Shown here: positions 22,895-32,453 of the stretch, piece by piece
Position numbering within the stretch: position 1 is the first letter of the stretch
How the letters are laid out: every line of letters starts with the position of its first letter
Source: Palsa-461 sp040414865
Lineage (GTDB): Bacteria > Actinomycetota > Acidimicrobiia > Acidimicrobiales > RAAP-2
Assembly (NCBI GenBank): GCA_040414865.1
Contig: JBEDUR010000051.1
Location: 1-64,000 of the forward strand
Length of the DNA stretch: 64,000 nucleotides
Reading direction: 5' to 3'
The notes under the pieces: model-generated
What the model was told of the DNA's origin: nothing
What the model saw: the letters and a program-made list of their open reading frames with translations, nothing else
Database searches by the model: none
Translations under genes and position numbers: made by a program

Positions 22895-24253
22895 GTGCCG
22901 GGAGGCAGGCGGGTGGAGCAGTTCGGGGCGCTGACCCGTCGGGCGCTGGCCGACCTCTTCGACCAGCGAGCGCCGTTCGGGCGCCTCGCACTGGTCCAGG
23001 TGTGCATGCTGGCCGGCGACACCCTGGTCACCATCTCGCTGGCCGACTCGCTGTTCTTCTCGATCTCGCCCCACGAGGCCAAGGGCAAGGTCCTGCTCTA
23101 CCTGTTGCTCACTCTCACCCCCTTCGCAGTGGTCGCGCCACTGCTCGGGCCGCTCATCGACCGGAGCAAAGGGGCGAGGCGGGCGACCGCGGTGTCCTCG
23201 GCACTGGGCCGGGCGGCGCTCTGCCCGCTGATGGCCGGCGACGTTCACAGCCTGCTCCTGTTCCCCGAGGCGTTCTTGGTGCTCGTCCTGTCCAAGCTGT
23301 ATCTGGTCACGAGAGGAGCGCTGGTTCCCGAGATGATGGCGGTGACCCGGGCCCGGGCCCGTGCCCGCTCGCTGGCGACGGGGACGGCGGCCGAGGCGGG
23401 AACAGCGGCGACCCCGAGCTACGCCGCACTGAACGCTCGGCTGACCCTGCTCGGCACCCTCGCCGGCTTCGCGGCCGCGGTGCCCGGGGTGGTGATCTTG
23501 AAGCTCGCCCATGCACCGGTCGTGCTGCTGTTCGCCATGTTCGTCTTCGCACTGGCGGCCGTGGCCGCCGCCCGGCTGCCGGTCCTCCGCCCGCGACGGG
23601 CGGGACGGCCGCTGGTGAGGCGCCCTCGGCGCGATCCGGTTGACGCCGACCTGGCCAGCCTGCAGCCGATCGCCGAGCCTCAGGTCCTGCTCGGCCTGAC
23701 CGCGAACTCCCTGCTTCGAGGGATCGCTGGGTTCTTCGTGTTCATGCTGGCCTTCGGCCTCCGCCGACTGGATGCCTCGTTGTTCTGGTACGGCTTCGCG
23801 CTCGGAGCAAGCGGTGTGGGCTCGCTCGTCGGACTGGTCGTCATGCCCCGGCTGCGACGGCGAGCGGTCGAGCCTGAGCTGCTGTTCGCCGCCCTGTGGC
23901 TCGTTGCCGCGGCCGGAATGGTGACGGCGATGCTCGGGAATCTGCCGGCGCAGGGCTTGCTGGCGCTGGCCATCGGCATCGCCGGCTCGATCGGTCAGCC
24001 GTCCTTCGACGCGATCGCCCAGCGGTATGTCCCCGAGGACCAGCAAGGCCGGGCGTTCGCCCACTTCGCCACCCGCCAGCAGTTGGTGTGGGTGCTTGGC
24101 GCGCTCGTCCCGGTCGTGTTCCCCCTGCCGCTGCCGGCCGGCGCCGCGATCGCGGCAGCGGCCGGCTATGTCGGCGGTATGGCCTATGCGGCCGGCCGCA
24201 TGGCCCTCTCGAGCCGGGCGCTGCCCCGCCAGTTCCGGCCGAGTCGGCCCTGA
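22895..24253 (+). CDS. MFS-type membrane transporter
   Basis: A 452-residue protein with about 10-12 hydrophobic segments, for example VCMLAGDTLVTISLADSLFF, 'LLYLLLTLTPFAVVAPLLGP', 'AGFAAAVPGVVILKLA' and 'LLALAIGIAGSIGQP'. The conserved MFS loop between helices 2 and 3 reads 'LLGPLIDRSKGARR'. Start is uncertain: GTG 22895 lies 8 nt behind TACTGT and fits the leaderless pattern of this genome, whereas GTG 22913 has a GGAGG 7 nt upstream. The N-terminal 'ALTRRALADLFDQRAPFGR' is cytoplasmic. The substrate is unknown. Confidence 0.82.
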   Translation: MPGGRRVEQFGALTRRALADLFDQRAPFGRLALVQVCMLAGDTLVTISLADSLFFSISPHEAKGKVLLYLLLTLTPFAVVAPLLGPLIDRSKGARRATAVSSALGRAALCPLMAGDVHSLLLFPEAFLVLVLSKLYLVTRGALVPEMMAVTRARARARSLATGTAAEAGTAATPSYAALNARLTLLGTLAGFAAAVPGVVILKLAHAPVVLLFAMFVFALAAVAAARLPVLRPRRAGRPLVRRPRRDPVDADLASLQPIAEPQVLLGLTANSLLRGIAGFFVFMLAFGLRRLDASLFWYGFALGASGVGSLVGLVVMPRLRRRAVEPELLFAALWLVAAAGMVTAMLGNLPAQGLLALAIGIAGSIGQPSFDAIAQRYVPEDQQGRAFAHFATRQQLVWVLGALVPVVFPLPLPAGAAIAAAAGYVGGMAYAAGRMALSSRALPRQFRPSRP

Positions 24254-24268
24254 GGAGACTGCCTCAGG
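24249..24268. terminator. Bidirectional hairpin between convergent MFS and EthD-like genes
   Basis: CCTGAGG (24249-24255) and CCTCAGG (24262-24268) form a 7-bp stem with a 6-nt loop, overlapping the last codons of both convergent genes. Its symmetry would serve both strands. No U-tract is present. Confidence 0.45.
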
Positions 24269-24566
24269 AGCCGTCGTCCTCCAGCGTCAGCACCTCGGCG
24301 CTCGTGCCGAAGGTGTCCTGGATGTGGCCGGTGTCGGCCATGAGCTTCTGCCCTGCCTCGGAGCCGAACGCGCCGGCGAGGTCCTCGGGGCGCTCGAAGC
24401 GCAGCTGGGCCATCCGGAAGTAGGGCCCGTTCAGCGCTTTGGAGGTCACCACCTCGGTTAGTCCGGGGAGCTCGCGGATGAGCGGAACGTGGGTGGAGAA
24501 GTAGTGGTGCTCGAACTTCTCGACGTCGTTGGGTGTCTTCCAGAGCGCGACGAGGCTGATGCTCAC
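24264..24566 (-). CDS. EthD-like dimeric alpha/beta-barrel protein
   Basis: A 100-residue protein with GTG 24566 behind GGGAGGT and a TAGGGT box farther upstream (24596-24601). 'LVALWKTPNDVEKFEHHYFS' and 'THVPLIRELPGLTEVV' match the EthD fold (a small ferredoxin-like barrel), with Phe/His residues typical of the family. EthD supports some P450 systems; other members are enzymes of polyketide or ring-opening reactions. The function here is unknown. Confidence 0.7.
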   Translation of the reverse strand: MSISLVALWKTPNDVEKFEHHYFSTHVPLIRELPGLTEVVTSKALNGPYFRMAQLRFERPEDLAGAFGSEAGQKLMADTGHIQDTFGTSAEVLTLEDDGS

Positions 24567-24663
24567 CGGTCACCTCCCGTTGGTGTGGGGGCCCGACCCT
24601 AGTGCACCCCACTCCGCCGGTCTCGGGAAGAACGGCATCGACCCCGGCCGGCCTCCGGCACCG

Positions 24664-25332
24664 TCAGCTGGCCGCGGCCACCTCCATCAACGCATTGAGG
24701 CCGCGGCGCGGCACCATGATCTCGTCGATCATCCCGTACTCCAGTGCCTCTTCGGCCGACATGTAGTGGTCACGGTCGATGTCCCGTTCGACCTTTTCCA
24801 CCGGCTGGCCGGTGTGGTGAGCGATGATCTCGGCCATCCGCCTGGTGGTGGCCAGGACCTCACGCAGCTGGATCTCCATGTCGGTGGGTGCACCCCGGGC
24901 CCCGGCCGAGCCCTGGTGGATCATGACGCGAGAGTTGGGCAGGGCATAGCGCTTCCCAGCCGTCCCGGCGCACAGGATCATGGCCGCCGCCGACATGCCC
25001 ATCCCGACACACGTCGTGGAGACAGCCGGCTGGATGTGCTGGATCACGTCGTAGATGGCCAGGCCGGCATAGGCCATGCCGCCGGGGGAGTTGATGTACA
25101 AGAAGATGTCCTTCTCGTTGTCCTGGGACTCGAGATACAGGAGCTGGGTGATCACGAGGTTGGCCACCTGATCGTCGATCTCCTGGCCGAGGAAGACGAT
25201 CCGCGCCCGCAGCAGCAGCGAGTACAGATCGAACATCCGGTCGCCGCGGATGCCCTCGTCGATCACGGTGGGGACGAGGGCGAGGCGCGACCCCGTCGCA
25301 TGGTCTGGTCCAATGCTGGTCATCTCGCCCAT
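24664..25332 (-). CDS. clpP: ATP-dependent Clp protease proteolytic subunit
   Basis: A 222-residue ClpP starting at ATG 25332. The catalytic triad is complete: Ser114 in VGMGMSAAAM, His139 in RVMIHQG, Asp184 in VERDIDRD. Other ClpP hallmarks include 'FLYINSPGGMAYAGLAIYD' and 'LPNSRVMIHQGSAG'. It forms the tetradecameric peptidase barrel used by ClpX or ClpC. The GMGM before the active Ser replaces the usual GQAAS, so this is a divergent paralogue rather than an obvious housekeeping clpP1P2. It is transcribed away from an XRE regulator across a perfect inverted repeat that touches its start codon. Confidence 0.9.
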   Translation of the reverse strand: MGEMTSIGPDHATGSRLALVPTVIDEGIRGDRMFDLYSLLLRARIVFLGQEIDDQVANLVITQLLYLESQDNEKDIFLYINSPGGMAYAGLAIYDVIQHIQPAVSTTCVGMGMSAAAMILCAGTAGKRYALPNSRVMIHQGSAGARGAPTDMEIQLREVLATTRRMAEIIAHHTGQPVEKVERDIDRDHYMSAEEALEYGMIDEIMVPRRGLNALMEVAAAS

Positions 25333-25354
25333 GATATCTCATATCTGAGATATC
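25333..25354. repeat. Perfect inverted repeat in the clpP / XRE intergenic region
   Basis: GATATCTCA (25333-25341) and TGAGATATC (25346-25354) are perfect 9-bp arms around TATC. The left arm starts one base from the clpP ATG, so a bound protein would cover the clpP transcription start; the right arm lies where the -35 region of the XRE promoter (-10 TACGCT, 25358-25363) would be. It is the most AT-rich spot nearby. The natural reading is the operator of the XRE protein, repressing both divergent units. This is inference from position and symmetry. Confidence 0.7.
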
Positions 25355-25369
25355 GGATACGCTGTGAGA

Positions 25370-25627
25370 GTGAGCGAGCGCCGGCACGAGACGGTTTTCC
25401 CCGGCTTCGCCGAGATGGCCGCCAAGCGGCGGACACTCGGCGAGGAGCTAGTCGCGCGGCGCCGCGAGCTTGGCCTTTCCCAGACCGAGGTGGCCGCGCG
25501 GATGGGCACCTCCCAGTCGGCTGTGGCCAGGCTGGAGACCGGCCAAGGCGACGTCCGACTCTCCACGCTCGAGCGGTACGCCGCCGCTCTGGGGTCGGAG
25601 GTGATCGTCATGGTGGCCGAGCCGTGA
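25370..25627 (+). CDS. XRE-family HTH regulator
   Basis: An 85-residue protein. GTG 25370 lies 6 nt behind TACGCT and is preferred; GTG 25364 is also in frame. The HTH reads LVARRRELGLSQTEVAARMG then TSQSAVARLETGQGDVRLST, the classical Cro/C1 motif with the SQ..VA..MG..QS.V.R.E pattern. The C-terminal 'LERYAAALGSEVIVMVAEP' is typical of antitoxin-like or HigA-like small XRE proteins, but no toxin is beside it. Its stop overlaps the GTG of the ClpP-like gene. It probably controls both the divergent clpP and itself through the inverted repeat. Confidence 0.82.
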   Translation: MSERRHETVFPGFAEMAAKRRTLGEELVARRRELGLSQTEVAARMGTSQSAVARLETGQGDVRLSTLERYAAALGSEVIVMVAEP

Positions 25628-26238
25628 GCCCGGGGGTCGCCAGTTTCATGCCGGAGCCAGGCGACTGGGAGGCGTCGCTCCGATCCCGGATGTTCGACCG
25701 CCGGGTGGTCTTCCTGACCGGGAATTTGACCGACGAATCGGCCGGCCACAGCGCGATGGAGCTGATGACCCTCGACGCAAGTGGGGACTCCGCCATCCAG
25801 CTGCACCTGGAGAGTCCCGGCGGCGAGCTCGGAGCGGCCCTGAGCATCATGGACGTCATCGACACCGTGGGGGTGGATGTCACCGGAGTGGCCTTGGGCC
25901 TGGTTGGCGGGCCGGCGGTCGGCGTCCTCGCTGCGTGCTCGAAGCGACTTTCCATGCCCAACGCCCGATTCCATCTGTGTGAGCCGGACGCGTCCTTCTC
26001 TGGTGACGCTCGGGCCGTCGAGCGGTGGCTCGAGAACCGTAAGCGCCAGTGGAGCCAGTACTGTCAGCGGCTCGCCCGGGCAATCGCCCGGCCCGCCGCC
26101 GAGGTGGAGGCACTACTGGCCGACGGCCCCTACCTCGGGGCCGACGAAGCCCGTTCGATGGGCCTCGTCCACGAGATCGCCCGAGCACCGGGCGTGGTCA
26201 CGTCGCTGCGGCCACCGGGCTCCGGGCGGCCTGGGTAG
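25624..26238 (+). CDS. Catalytically inactive ClpP-like protein
   Basis: A 204-residue ClpP-fold protein with GTG 25624 overlapping the XRE stop. 'LHLESPGGELGAALSIMDVI' matches ClpP 'SPGG' oxyanion region, and 'LSMPNARFHLCEP' aligns with LPNSRVMIHQ. At the triad positions the Ser falls in LVGGPAVG (Gly), the His is replaced by Cys119, and the Asp position reads Leu in EALLADG. All three are therefore missing. Non-catalytic ClpR subunits join ClpP rings in cyanobacteria and plastids; this protein may assemble with the divergently encoded ClpP. Homology is clear, the ring partner is inferred. Confidence 0.75.
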   Translation: MSPGVASFMPEPGDWEASLRSRMFDRRVVFLTGNLTDESAGHSAMELMTLDASGDSAIQLHLESPGGELGAALSIMDVIDTVGVDVTGVALGLVGGPAVGVLAACSKRLSMPNARFHLCEPDASFSGDARAVERWLENRKRQWSQYCQRLARAIARPAAEVEALLADGPYLGADEARSMGLVHEIARAPGVVTSLRPPGSGRPG

Positions 26239-26275
26239 CGGGCGTGGCCAGCCGCTGATCGCCAGGAGGCAGGCG

Positions 26276-26479
26276 ATGCCGTCTCACCATCCCATCGTGC
26301 TGCGCATGGAACGCCAGCCCGACTGGCCCGGGTCCGGCGCCTCGGCGCCGAACGGCTCTCAGTGTGCTCTGGCGGCATCAAGCCGCGCCAGGCCCCTTGG
26401 GGTCCTTGATCAAGGTCAGCGACGACCGCAACGACGGGGTGGTTGGTCGACGAATGAGTCAACGACGGCGAAGCCGTGA
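26276..26479 (+). CDS. Possible 67-residue leader-like small protein
   Basis: ATG 26276 has a perfect AGGAGG six bases upstream, and the frame ends with a GTGA overlap onto the alpha/beta hydrolase start. The sequence (MPSHHPIVLRMERQPDWPGS...) is low-complexity and basic towards its end (GQRRPQRRGG) and resembles no known family. The ribosome-binding site and coupling are the only support. The preceding 40 bp after the ClpP-like gene contain nothing else. Confidence 0.3.
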   Translation: MPSHHPIVLRMERQPDWPGSGASAPNGSQCALAASSRARPLGVLDQGQRRPQRRGGWSTNESTTAKP

Positions 26480-27249
26480 TTTTTGCCGAGCATACGGGCC
26501 GCTCCGACGGACCAGCGATGCTGATGGTTCACGGTCTGCTGTCGAGCAACTCGCAATGGGACATGAACCGCGACGCCCTTGGCAACGACCTGCACTTGAT
26601 CATGGTCGAACTCATCGGGCACGGCCGCTCGCCGACAAGCCAGGACGCCGACGACTACGGTCCAGAACGACTGCTCGCCGAGATCGACCGGATTCGCGCC
26701 GACGCCGGCATCGAGCGCTGGTGGGTGTGTGGACAGTCCCTCGGCGGTGCGGTCGTCTTGCGCTACGGCCTGGCGTTCCCAGACCGGGTCCACGGTGTCA
26801 TCTTCACGAATTCTCGGGCCGCCTTCGGCGTTGGACGTGGCGAAACCGGAGCGGACAATCAGGCCCGGCCAGCGCGCGCCGCAGCAAACAGGCCGGTCAC
26901 AACACGCGACCTTGCAATCCATCCGATCCACGCGTCACGTCTGCCATCGCCCCTGAAGGGTCGAATCGTCGCAGCGGCGGACGCGGTCGAGTTGCCCGTG
27001 GTTGGCCACTTCGGGCGCCAGCTCAACGCGTGGCGATCAGTCGACGAGCTTGCCGAGCTGCATGTGCCCGTGCTCCTGGTGAATGGACGCTGGGAGACTG
27101 GGTTCGGCCCCCACGTCGACGAGGCGAGGGCAGCCATTCGGCAACTCGAAGTCGTCGACCTCGACGGGGGCCACGCGATCAATGTCGAGCAGGCTGAAGG
27201 TTTCAACGACGCAGTGCTCGACTTCGTCGCCCGGCACGCCCCCCGCTAA
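26476..27249 (+). CDS. Alpha/beta hydrolase
   Basis: A 257-residue protein. 'MLMVHGLLSSNSQWDMN' holds the oxyanion HG motif; the nucleophile elbow is 'WVCGQSLGGAVVLRYG' with Ser in GQSLG; 'PVLLVNGRWETGFGP' supplies the acid region; and the catalytic His is in 'VDLDGGHAINVEQAEGF'. All parts of a hydrolase triad are in order. The substrate cannot be told. Base composition is slightly lower in G+C in places (for example 26840-26960), hinting at recent acquisition. Confidence 0.85.
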   Translation: MIFAEHTGRSDGPAMLMVHGLLSSNSQWDMNRDALGNDLHLIMVELIGHGRSPTSQDADDYGPERLLAEIDRIRADAGIERWWVCGQSLGGAVVLRYGLAFPDRVHGVIFTNSRAAFGVGRGETGADNQARPARAAANRPVTTRDLAIHPIHASRLPSPLKGRIVAAADAVELPVVGHFGRQLNAWRSVDELAELHVPVLLVNGRWETGFGPHVDEARAAIRQLEVVDLDGGHAINVEQAEGFNDAVLDFVARHAPR

Positions 27250-27349
27250 CCCGACCACCGGCACGTCGACGTCGACGAGAAGACGATGAACAAACGCCCC
27301 AGCGCGTCTGATCCCCTGGTCCTGGCGCTCGACCCGGGTGACTTCGGGT

Positions 27350-28189
27350 TTAGGGGACGAACCCCTCGCGGCGGAACGGAGCGTCACGCCACTCGATCGC
27401 CGCCCGCAGGCCGTCCCGCCGAACGACCTCTCCGAACTCGCGGGCTCGCATCCGGTCGGAGCTGCTCAGCTGATGCCACTGCCAGCCGGCCTGGAGATGG
27501 GTGCGCATGCCCATGAGCTCGTAGGCCTGGTTGACGGCCGCCTTGTTGGCGGCCAGCAGCGCAGGATCCACTTGCGAGAGCGGCCGCAGCTCTCGTTCGG
27601 TCTGTTCGTCGAGATCATCGGCCGGGAAGCTCTTAGCCACCCAGCCCATTTCAGCGGCCTCTCGGCCACTCACCGAGTTGCCGGTGAGTTGGAGGTACTT
27701 GGCCCGGGCCATCGTCACTTTCCACGGGAAGTACAACGTGTCTGGAGTCGACATCGCCCGCATGGGCGGATAGCCGATGACCGCGTCATCGGCCACGAAG
27801 GCGATATCGCACATGGACATGAGCTCGGTGCCGCCAGCGAGGCAGTATCCGTGGACCTTGGCCACCACGGGCTTCATGAGGTCCCAGATCACCATCCAGT
27901 CCCGGAAGATGCTCCGTGCGTACTGGTCGGTCCACGACCCGAAGTGCTCGGAGTCGACCCATCCATGTGGCCGCGCGCTGCGGTCGTCGGCGAGGTCGTA
28001 GCCAGCGGAGAAGGCGGGTCCGGCGCCGTTGATCAGCACGACGGTCACCGCGTCGTCGCGTTCGGCCTCCCGCAGCGCGTCCACCAGCTGCCGGCGCAGT
28101 TCGAAGCTGAGTGCGTTCCGTTTCTCGGGTCGGTTGAGGGTGATCCGCGCGATGCGATCGCCGGCGGAATAGAGGATGGGTTCGCTCAC
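27350..28189 (-). CDS. Enoyl-CoA hydratase / crotonase-family protein
   Basis: A 279-residue protein starting at GTG 28189. N-terminal 'ARITLNRPEKRNALSFELRR' and oxyanion-hole 'GPAFSAGYDLADDRSA' and 'KVHGYCLAGGTELMSMCDIA' are the crotonase hallmarks. The positions of the two catalytic glutamates of enoyl-CoA hydratase appear altered (Glu retained in GGTELMSMC; the second at 'PPMRAMSTPDTLYF' is not obvious), so it may be an isomerase or other crotonase. It fits the lipid-degradation genes in the window. Confidence 0.85.
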   Translation of the reverse strand: MSEPILYSAGDRIARITLNRPEKRNALSFELRRQLVDALREAERDDAVTVVLINGAGPAFSAGYDLADDRSARPHGWVDSEHFGSWTDQYARSIFRDWMVIWDLMKPVVAKVHGYCLAGGTELMSMCDIAFVADDAVIGYPPMRAMSTPDTLYFPWKVTMARAKYLQLTGNSVSGREAAEMGWVAKSFPADDLDEQTERELRPLSQVDPALLAANKAAVNQAYELMGMRTHLQAGWQWHQLSSSDRMRAREFGEVVRRDGLRAAIEWRDAPFRREGFVP

Positions 28190-28295
28190 CCGCCGAAGTG
28201 TAAGGGGTCCCTGGGCGGCTCGCCGGTCTCCGGGCCCTGCCACCTGTCCCCGCGGCTGCTCCAAGCCAACGCCGCGCCCCGGGATGGCGGCCGCC

Positions 28296-29105
28296 TCACC
28301 GGGCCGTTTGGCGATGGTCTCCCGATGCAACCTGGACCTCGGCCATGGCGAGGAAGGTGTCCTGGACCAATGCGACCTGAGGGGTCGGTTCGAGGAGTGC
28401 GTGGAGCTCCGAGGTGAAGCCCTCCTGGTCATCTCGCTCAAAGCTCAAGAAGGTCGCTCGAGTGCACTCGACACCGACCACGGTCTCTCGAGGCAAGATG
28501 AGCGGCCGCGCCTGGTGGGCGGTGACGACCTCTCCGAACAAGGGCGAGCGCGTCAAGGGCTCGACCCAAGGTGGCTGGCCGTCAGTCCAGTCCACTTTCT
28601 CACGGCTGTACTTTTCCCATAGCCCGCGCAAAACGTTGCGGAGGGGTTCGTCGTATCGCTCTCCGGTCGTGAGCAGAGCCAGCCAGCCGTTCGGCCGAAG
28701 GAGCCGAGCGGCCTTGCTCCAAGCGATTTCGGGATCGACCCAGTGGAAGGCGGTGGCCGAGGCAAGGAGATCGAACTGCTTGGTCTCGGGGAAGTCCTCG
28801 AACGCCCCGACTTCGAACTCGACGGAGGCGTCGGGGATCCTGCGTCGCGCCGTCGTGATCATGGCGGTGCCGACGTCTATGGCCGTGACCAAAAAACCCC
28901 GCCCGGCCAGCGCACGCGTGAGCTGCCCGGTTCCGCATCCGATTTCGAGGACCGCGGCACCCGGAGCGATGTGTCCGGTCGAGAGCATCTTGCCGACGAT
29001 CTCTTCGGGGTAGCTCTGGCGGTGATCGTCGTATCGATCCGCAACGGCGTCGAAGAGCCCGCGCTGGCGGTGGCGCCGCTCTCGTTGATCACGGCTCTCG
29101 GCCAC
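28296..29105 (-). CDS. SAM-dependent class I methyltransferase
   Basis: About 269 residues. GTG 29105 is chosen as start; family similarity begins at 'RGLFDAVADRYDDHRQSYP'. Motif I is VLEIGCGTGQLTRALAGRG and 'ASATAFHWVDPEIAWSKAARLLRPNG' (abbreviated) carries the AFHWVDP signature. It is a paralogue of the genes at 19.4 kb and 37.1 kb. Substrate unknown. Confidence 0.82.
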   Translation of the reverse strand: MAESRDQRERRHRQRGLFDAVADRYDDHRQSYPEEIVGKMLSTGHIAPGAAVLEIGCGTGQLTRALAGRGFLVTAIDVGTAMITTARRRIPDASVEFEVGAFEDFPETKQFDLLASATAFHWVDPEIAWSKAARLLRPNGWLALLTTGERYDEPLRNVLRGLWEKYSREKVDWTDGQPPWVEPLTRSPLFGEVVTAHQARPLILPRETVVGVECTRATFLSFERDDQEGFTSELHALLEPTPQVALVQDTFLAMAEVQVASGDHRQTAR

Positions 29106-29259
29106 GTGGAACGTTCTACAGGCGCCGCCGCTTCGCTCGTGCCTCGGGCAGAGGGCATCGGCTATGTGCCGACGAGCTGCTTCCGCCGGCTCCAGGCCCA
29201 ATCCGACGAATGCTCGCCGACCGGAACGTTGGAGGCTTCTGGACCCGCGAGCCGAGGGC

Positions 29260-31062
<1,803 letters not shown>

Positions 31063-31156
31063 CCGGTCACACCTTCTCTTTGGCGAGGACTTTGGTCAGT
31101 TTGGGTTGACGTCGGCACACGCAGTTCGATGTGGCCGATAATGCTAGGCATGGTCG

Positions 31157-32134
31157 GTGGTCCACCCCAAACCGTCACCTCCAGGCGGTGACGGTTCACC
31201 CACTGGCGAAGATGCCGTCATCGAGCGTATCGGACGTCGCCTAAGGGCCCGAATCGGACCTCCACCACCGGGAGAGACCTGGGGTGACGACGACGCGGCC
31301 CTGGTCCTGCCGGACAGCTCGGGACCCCCGCTCTTGCTCACCACCGATGCCGTGGTGGCCGGTGTGCACGCCGAGCTGGGGCTCGTGAGCCTGGCCGACT
31401 TCGGGTGGAAGGCGCTGACTGCGGCGGTCAGCGACATCGCGGCCATGGGGGGGACCGTCGGCCACGCGCTGGTGAGCGTCGGGGCCCCGCCCGACACGGC
31501 GCTCGACGAGCTGACCGAGGGCATCGCCGAGGCCGCTGACCACTGGCGGTGCCCGGTGGTCGGAGGGGACCTCAGCCAGGCCGACCAGCTGTTCGTCGCG
31601 GTTGCGGTAACCGGGACGCTCGAGGGGGCAGGGCCGGCCGTCCTGCGCAGTGGTGCACGGCCCGGAGACGCCGTCTTCGTCACCGGGCCACTGGGCGGCT
31701 CGGCGGCCGGCTTGCGGGTGCTGCGGGCCCAGGGCCCCACCGCGGCCGACCCCGAGGGGGCGGCCCGCGCCCATCGCCGCCCGGAGGCCCGCTTGGCCGA
31801 GGGAAGGGCCGCCCGGGCCGCCGGGGCCACGGCGATGATGGATATTTCCGACGGGCTGGGCCTCGATGCACACCGGTTGGCCCGTGCCTCGGGGGTGGGT
31901 CTCGCTCTGGGCGAAGTCCCGGTCGCTCCCGGGGCGACCCCCGGGGAGGCGCTCGGGGGCGGCGAAGACTACGAGCTGCTCATCGCGGCGCCCGACGACG
32001 GCCGGCTCGAACGGACCTTCGCCTCCACCGGGCTGCGGGTCCCGATCCGAATCGGGGTGTGTACCTCCGATCCGGCCGAACGCCGCCTGGGGGATGGGGC
32101 GCTCCCGGCCTCAGGCTTCCAACACCGACTCTGA
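31157..32134 (+). CDS. thiL: Thiamine-monophosphate kinase
   Basis: A 325-residue ThiL. ATP/Mg site 'WGDDDAALVLPDSSGPPLLL' and 'TTDAVVAGVHAELGLVSLAD', 'AVSDIAAMGGTVGHALVSV', 'VVGGDLSQADQL' and 'MDISDGLGLDAHRLARAS' are in family order. It makes thiamine diphosphate from thiamine monophosphate. GTG 31157 is the start; a GATAAT box lies at 31137-31142, giving a leader of only a few bases. The nearby ATG 31150 is out of frame. No thi synthesis genes are adjacent. Confidence 0.92.
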   Translation: MVHPKPSPPGGDGSPTGEDAVIERIGRRLRARIGPPPPGETWGDDDAALVLPDSSGPPLLLTTDAVVAGVHAELGLVSLADFGWKALTAAVSDIAAMGGTVGHALVSVGAPPDTALDELTEGIAEAADHWRCPVVGGDLSQADQLFVAVAVTGTLEGAGPAVLRSGARPGDAVFVTGPLGGSAAGLRVLRAQGPTAADPEGAARAHRRPEARLAEGRAARAAGATAMMDISDGLGLDAHRLARASGVGLALGEVPVAPGATPGEALGGGEDYELLIAAPDDGRLERTFASTGLRVPIRIGVCTSDPAERRLGDGALPASGFQHRL

Positions 32135-32150
32135 CAGGCGCTCCCGGCGG

Positions 32151-32363
32151 TCAAGCCGACGGCAGGGTACGGCGTGGCGGCTTTGCGACCCGGCCGGCCC
32201 GGATGCACGAAGTACACACGTTGAGGCGGCGGGGAGTTCCGTCGACCATCGCCCGGACCCGTTGGACGTTGGGGTTCCAGCGGCGCTTGGTTCGCCGGTG
32301 CGAGTGACTCAGGCTCATGCCGAAGGAAGGGTGCTTGCCGCACAGCTCGCACACTGCCGCCAT
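32151..32363 (-). CDS. rpmB: 50S ribosomal protein L28
   Basis: A 70-residue protein starting at ATG 32363 behind GAAAGGAT. 'AAVCELCGKHPSFGMSLSHS', 'RTKRRWNPNVQRVR' and 'LNVCTSCIRAGRVAKPP' are L28 hallmarks. The four-cysteine form (CELC, CTSC) is the zinc-binding 'C+' version of L28. Divergently placed from the fakA-like gene. Confidence 0.95.
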   Translation of the reverse strand: MAAVCELCGKHPSFGMSLSHSHRRTKRRWNPNVQRVRAMVDGTPRRLNVCTSCIRAGRVAKPPRRTLPSA

Positions 32364-32440
32364 GGCACGATCCTTTCTCGGGCTACCCACTCGGGTACGG
32401 ACGACAACGGCCACAGGGCCGTCGAGGTGAAGGGCAAGAT

Positions 32441-32446
32441 TAGCAT
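32441..32446 (+). promoter_or_regulatory. -10 box of the fakA-like / recG operon
   Basis: TAGCAT is followed by 7 nt and then ATG 32454, giving a predicted leaderless start. No convincing -35 is seen. Confidence 0.4.
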
Positions 32447-32453
32447 CGCCTCG

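Noticed and set aside
25364..25369. GTG 25364 as start of the XRE regulator
   Set aside because: It touches the TACGCT box directly, leaving no room for a transcription start; GTG 25370 lies at the usual distance.
31150..31190. ATG 31150 as thiL start
   Set aside because: It is out of frame with thiL and hits a stop after 13 codons.
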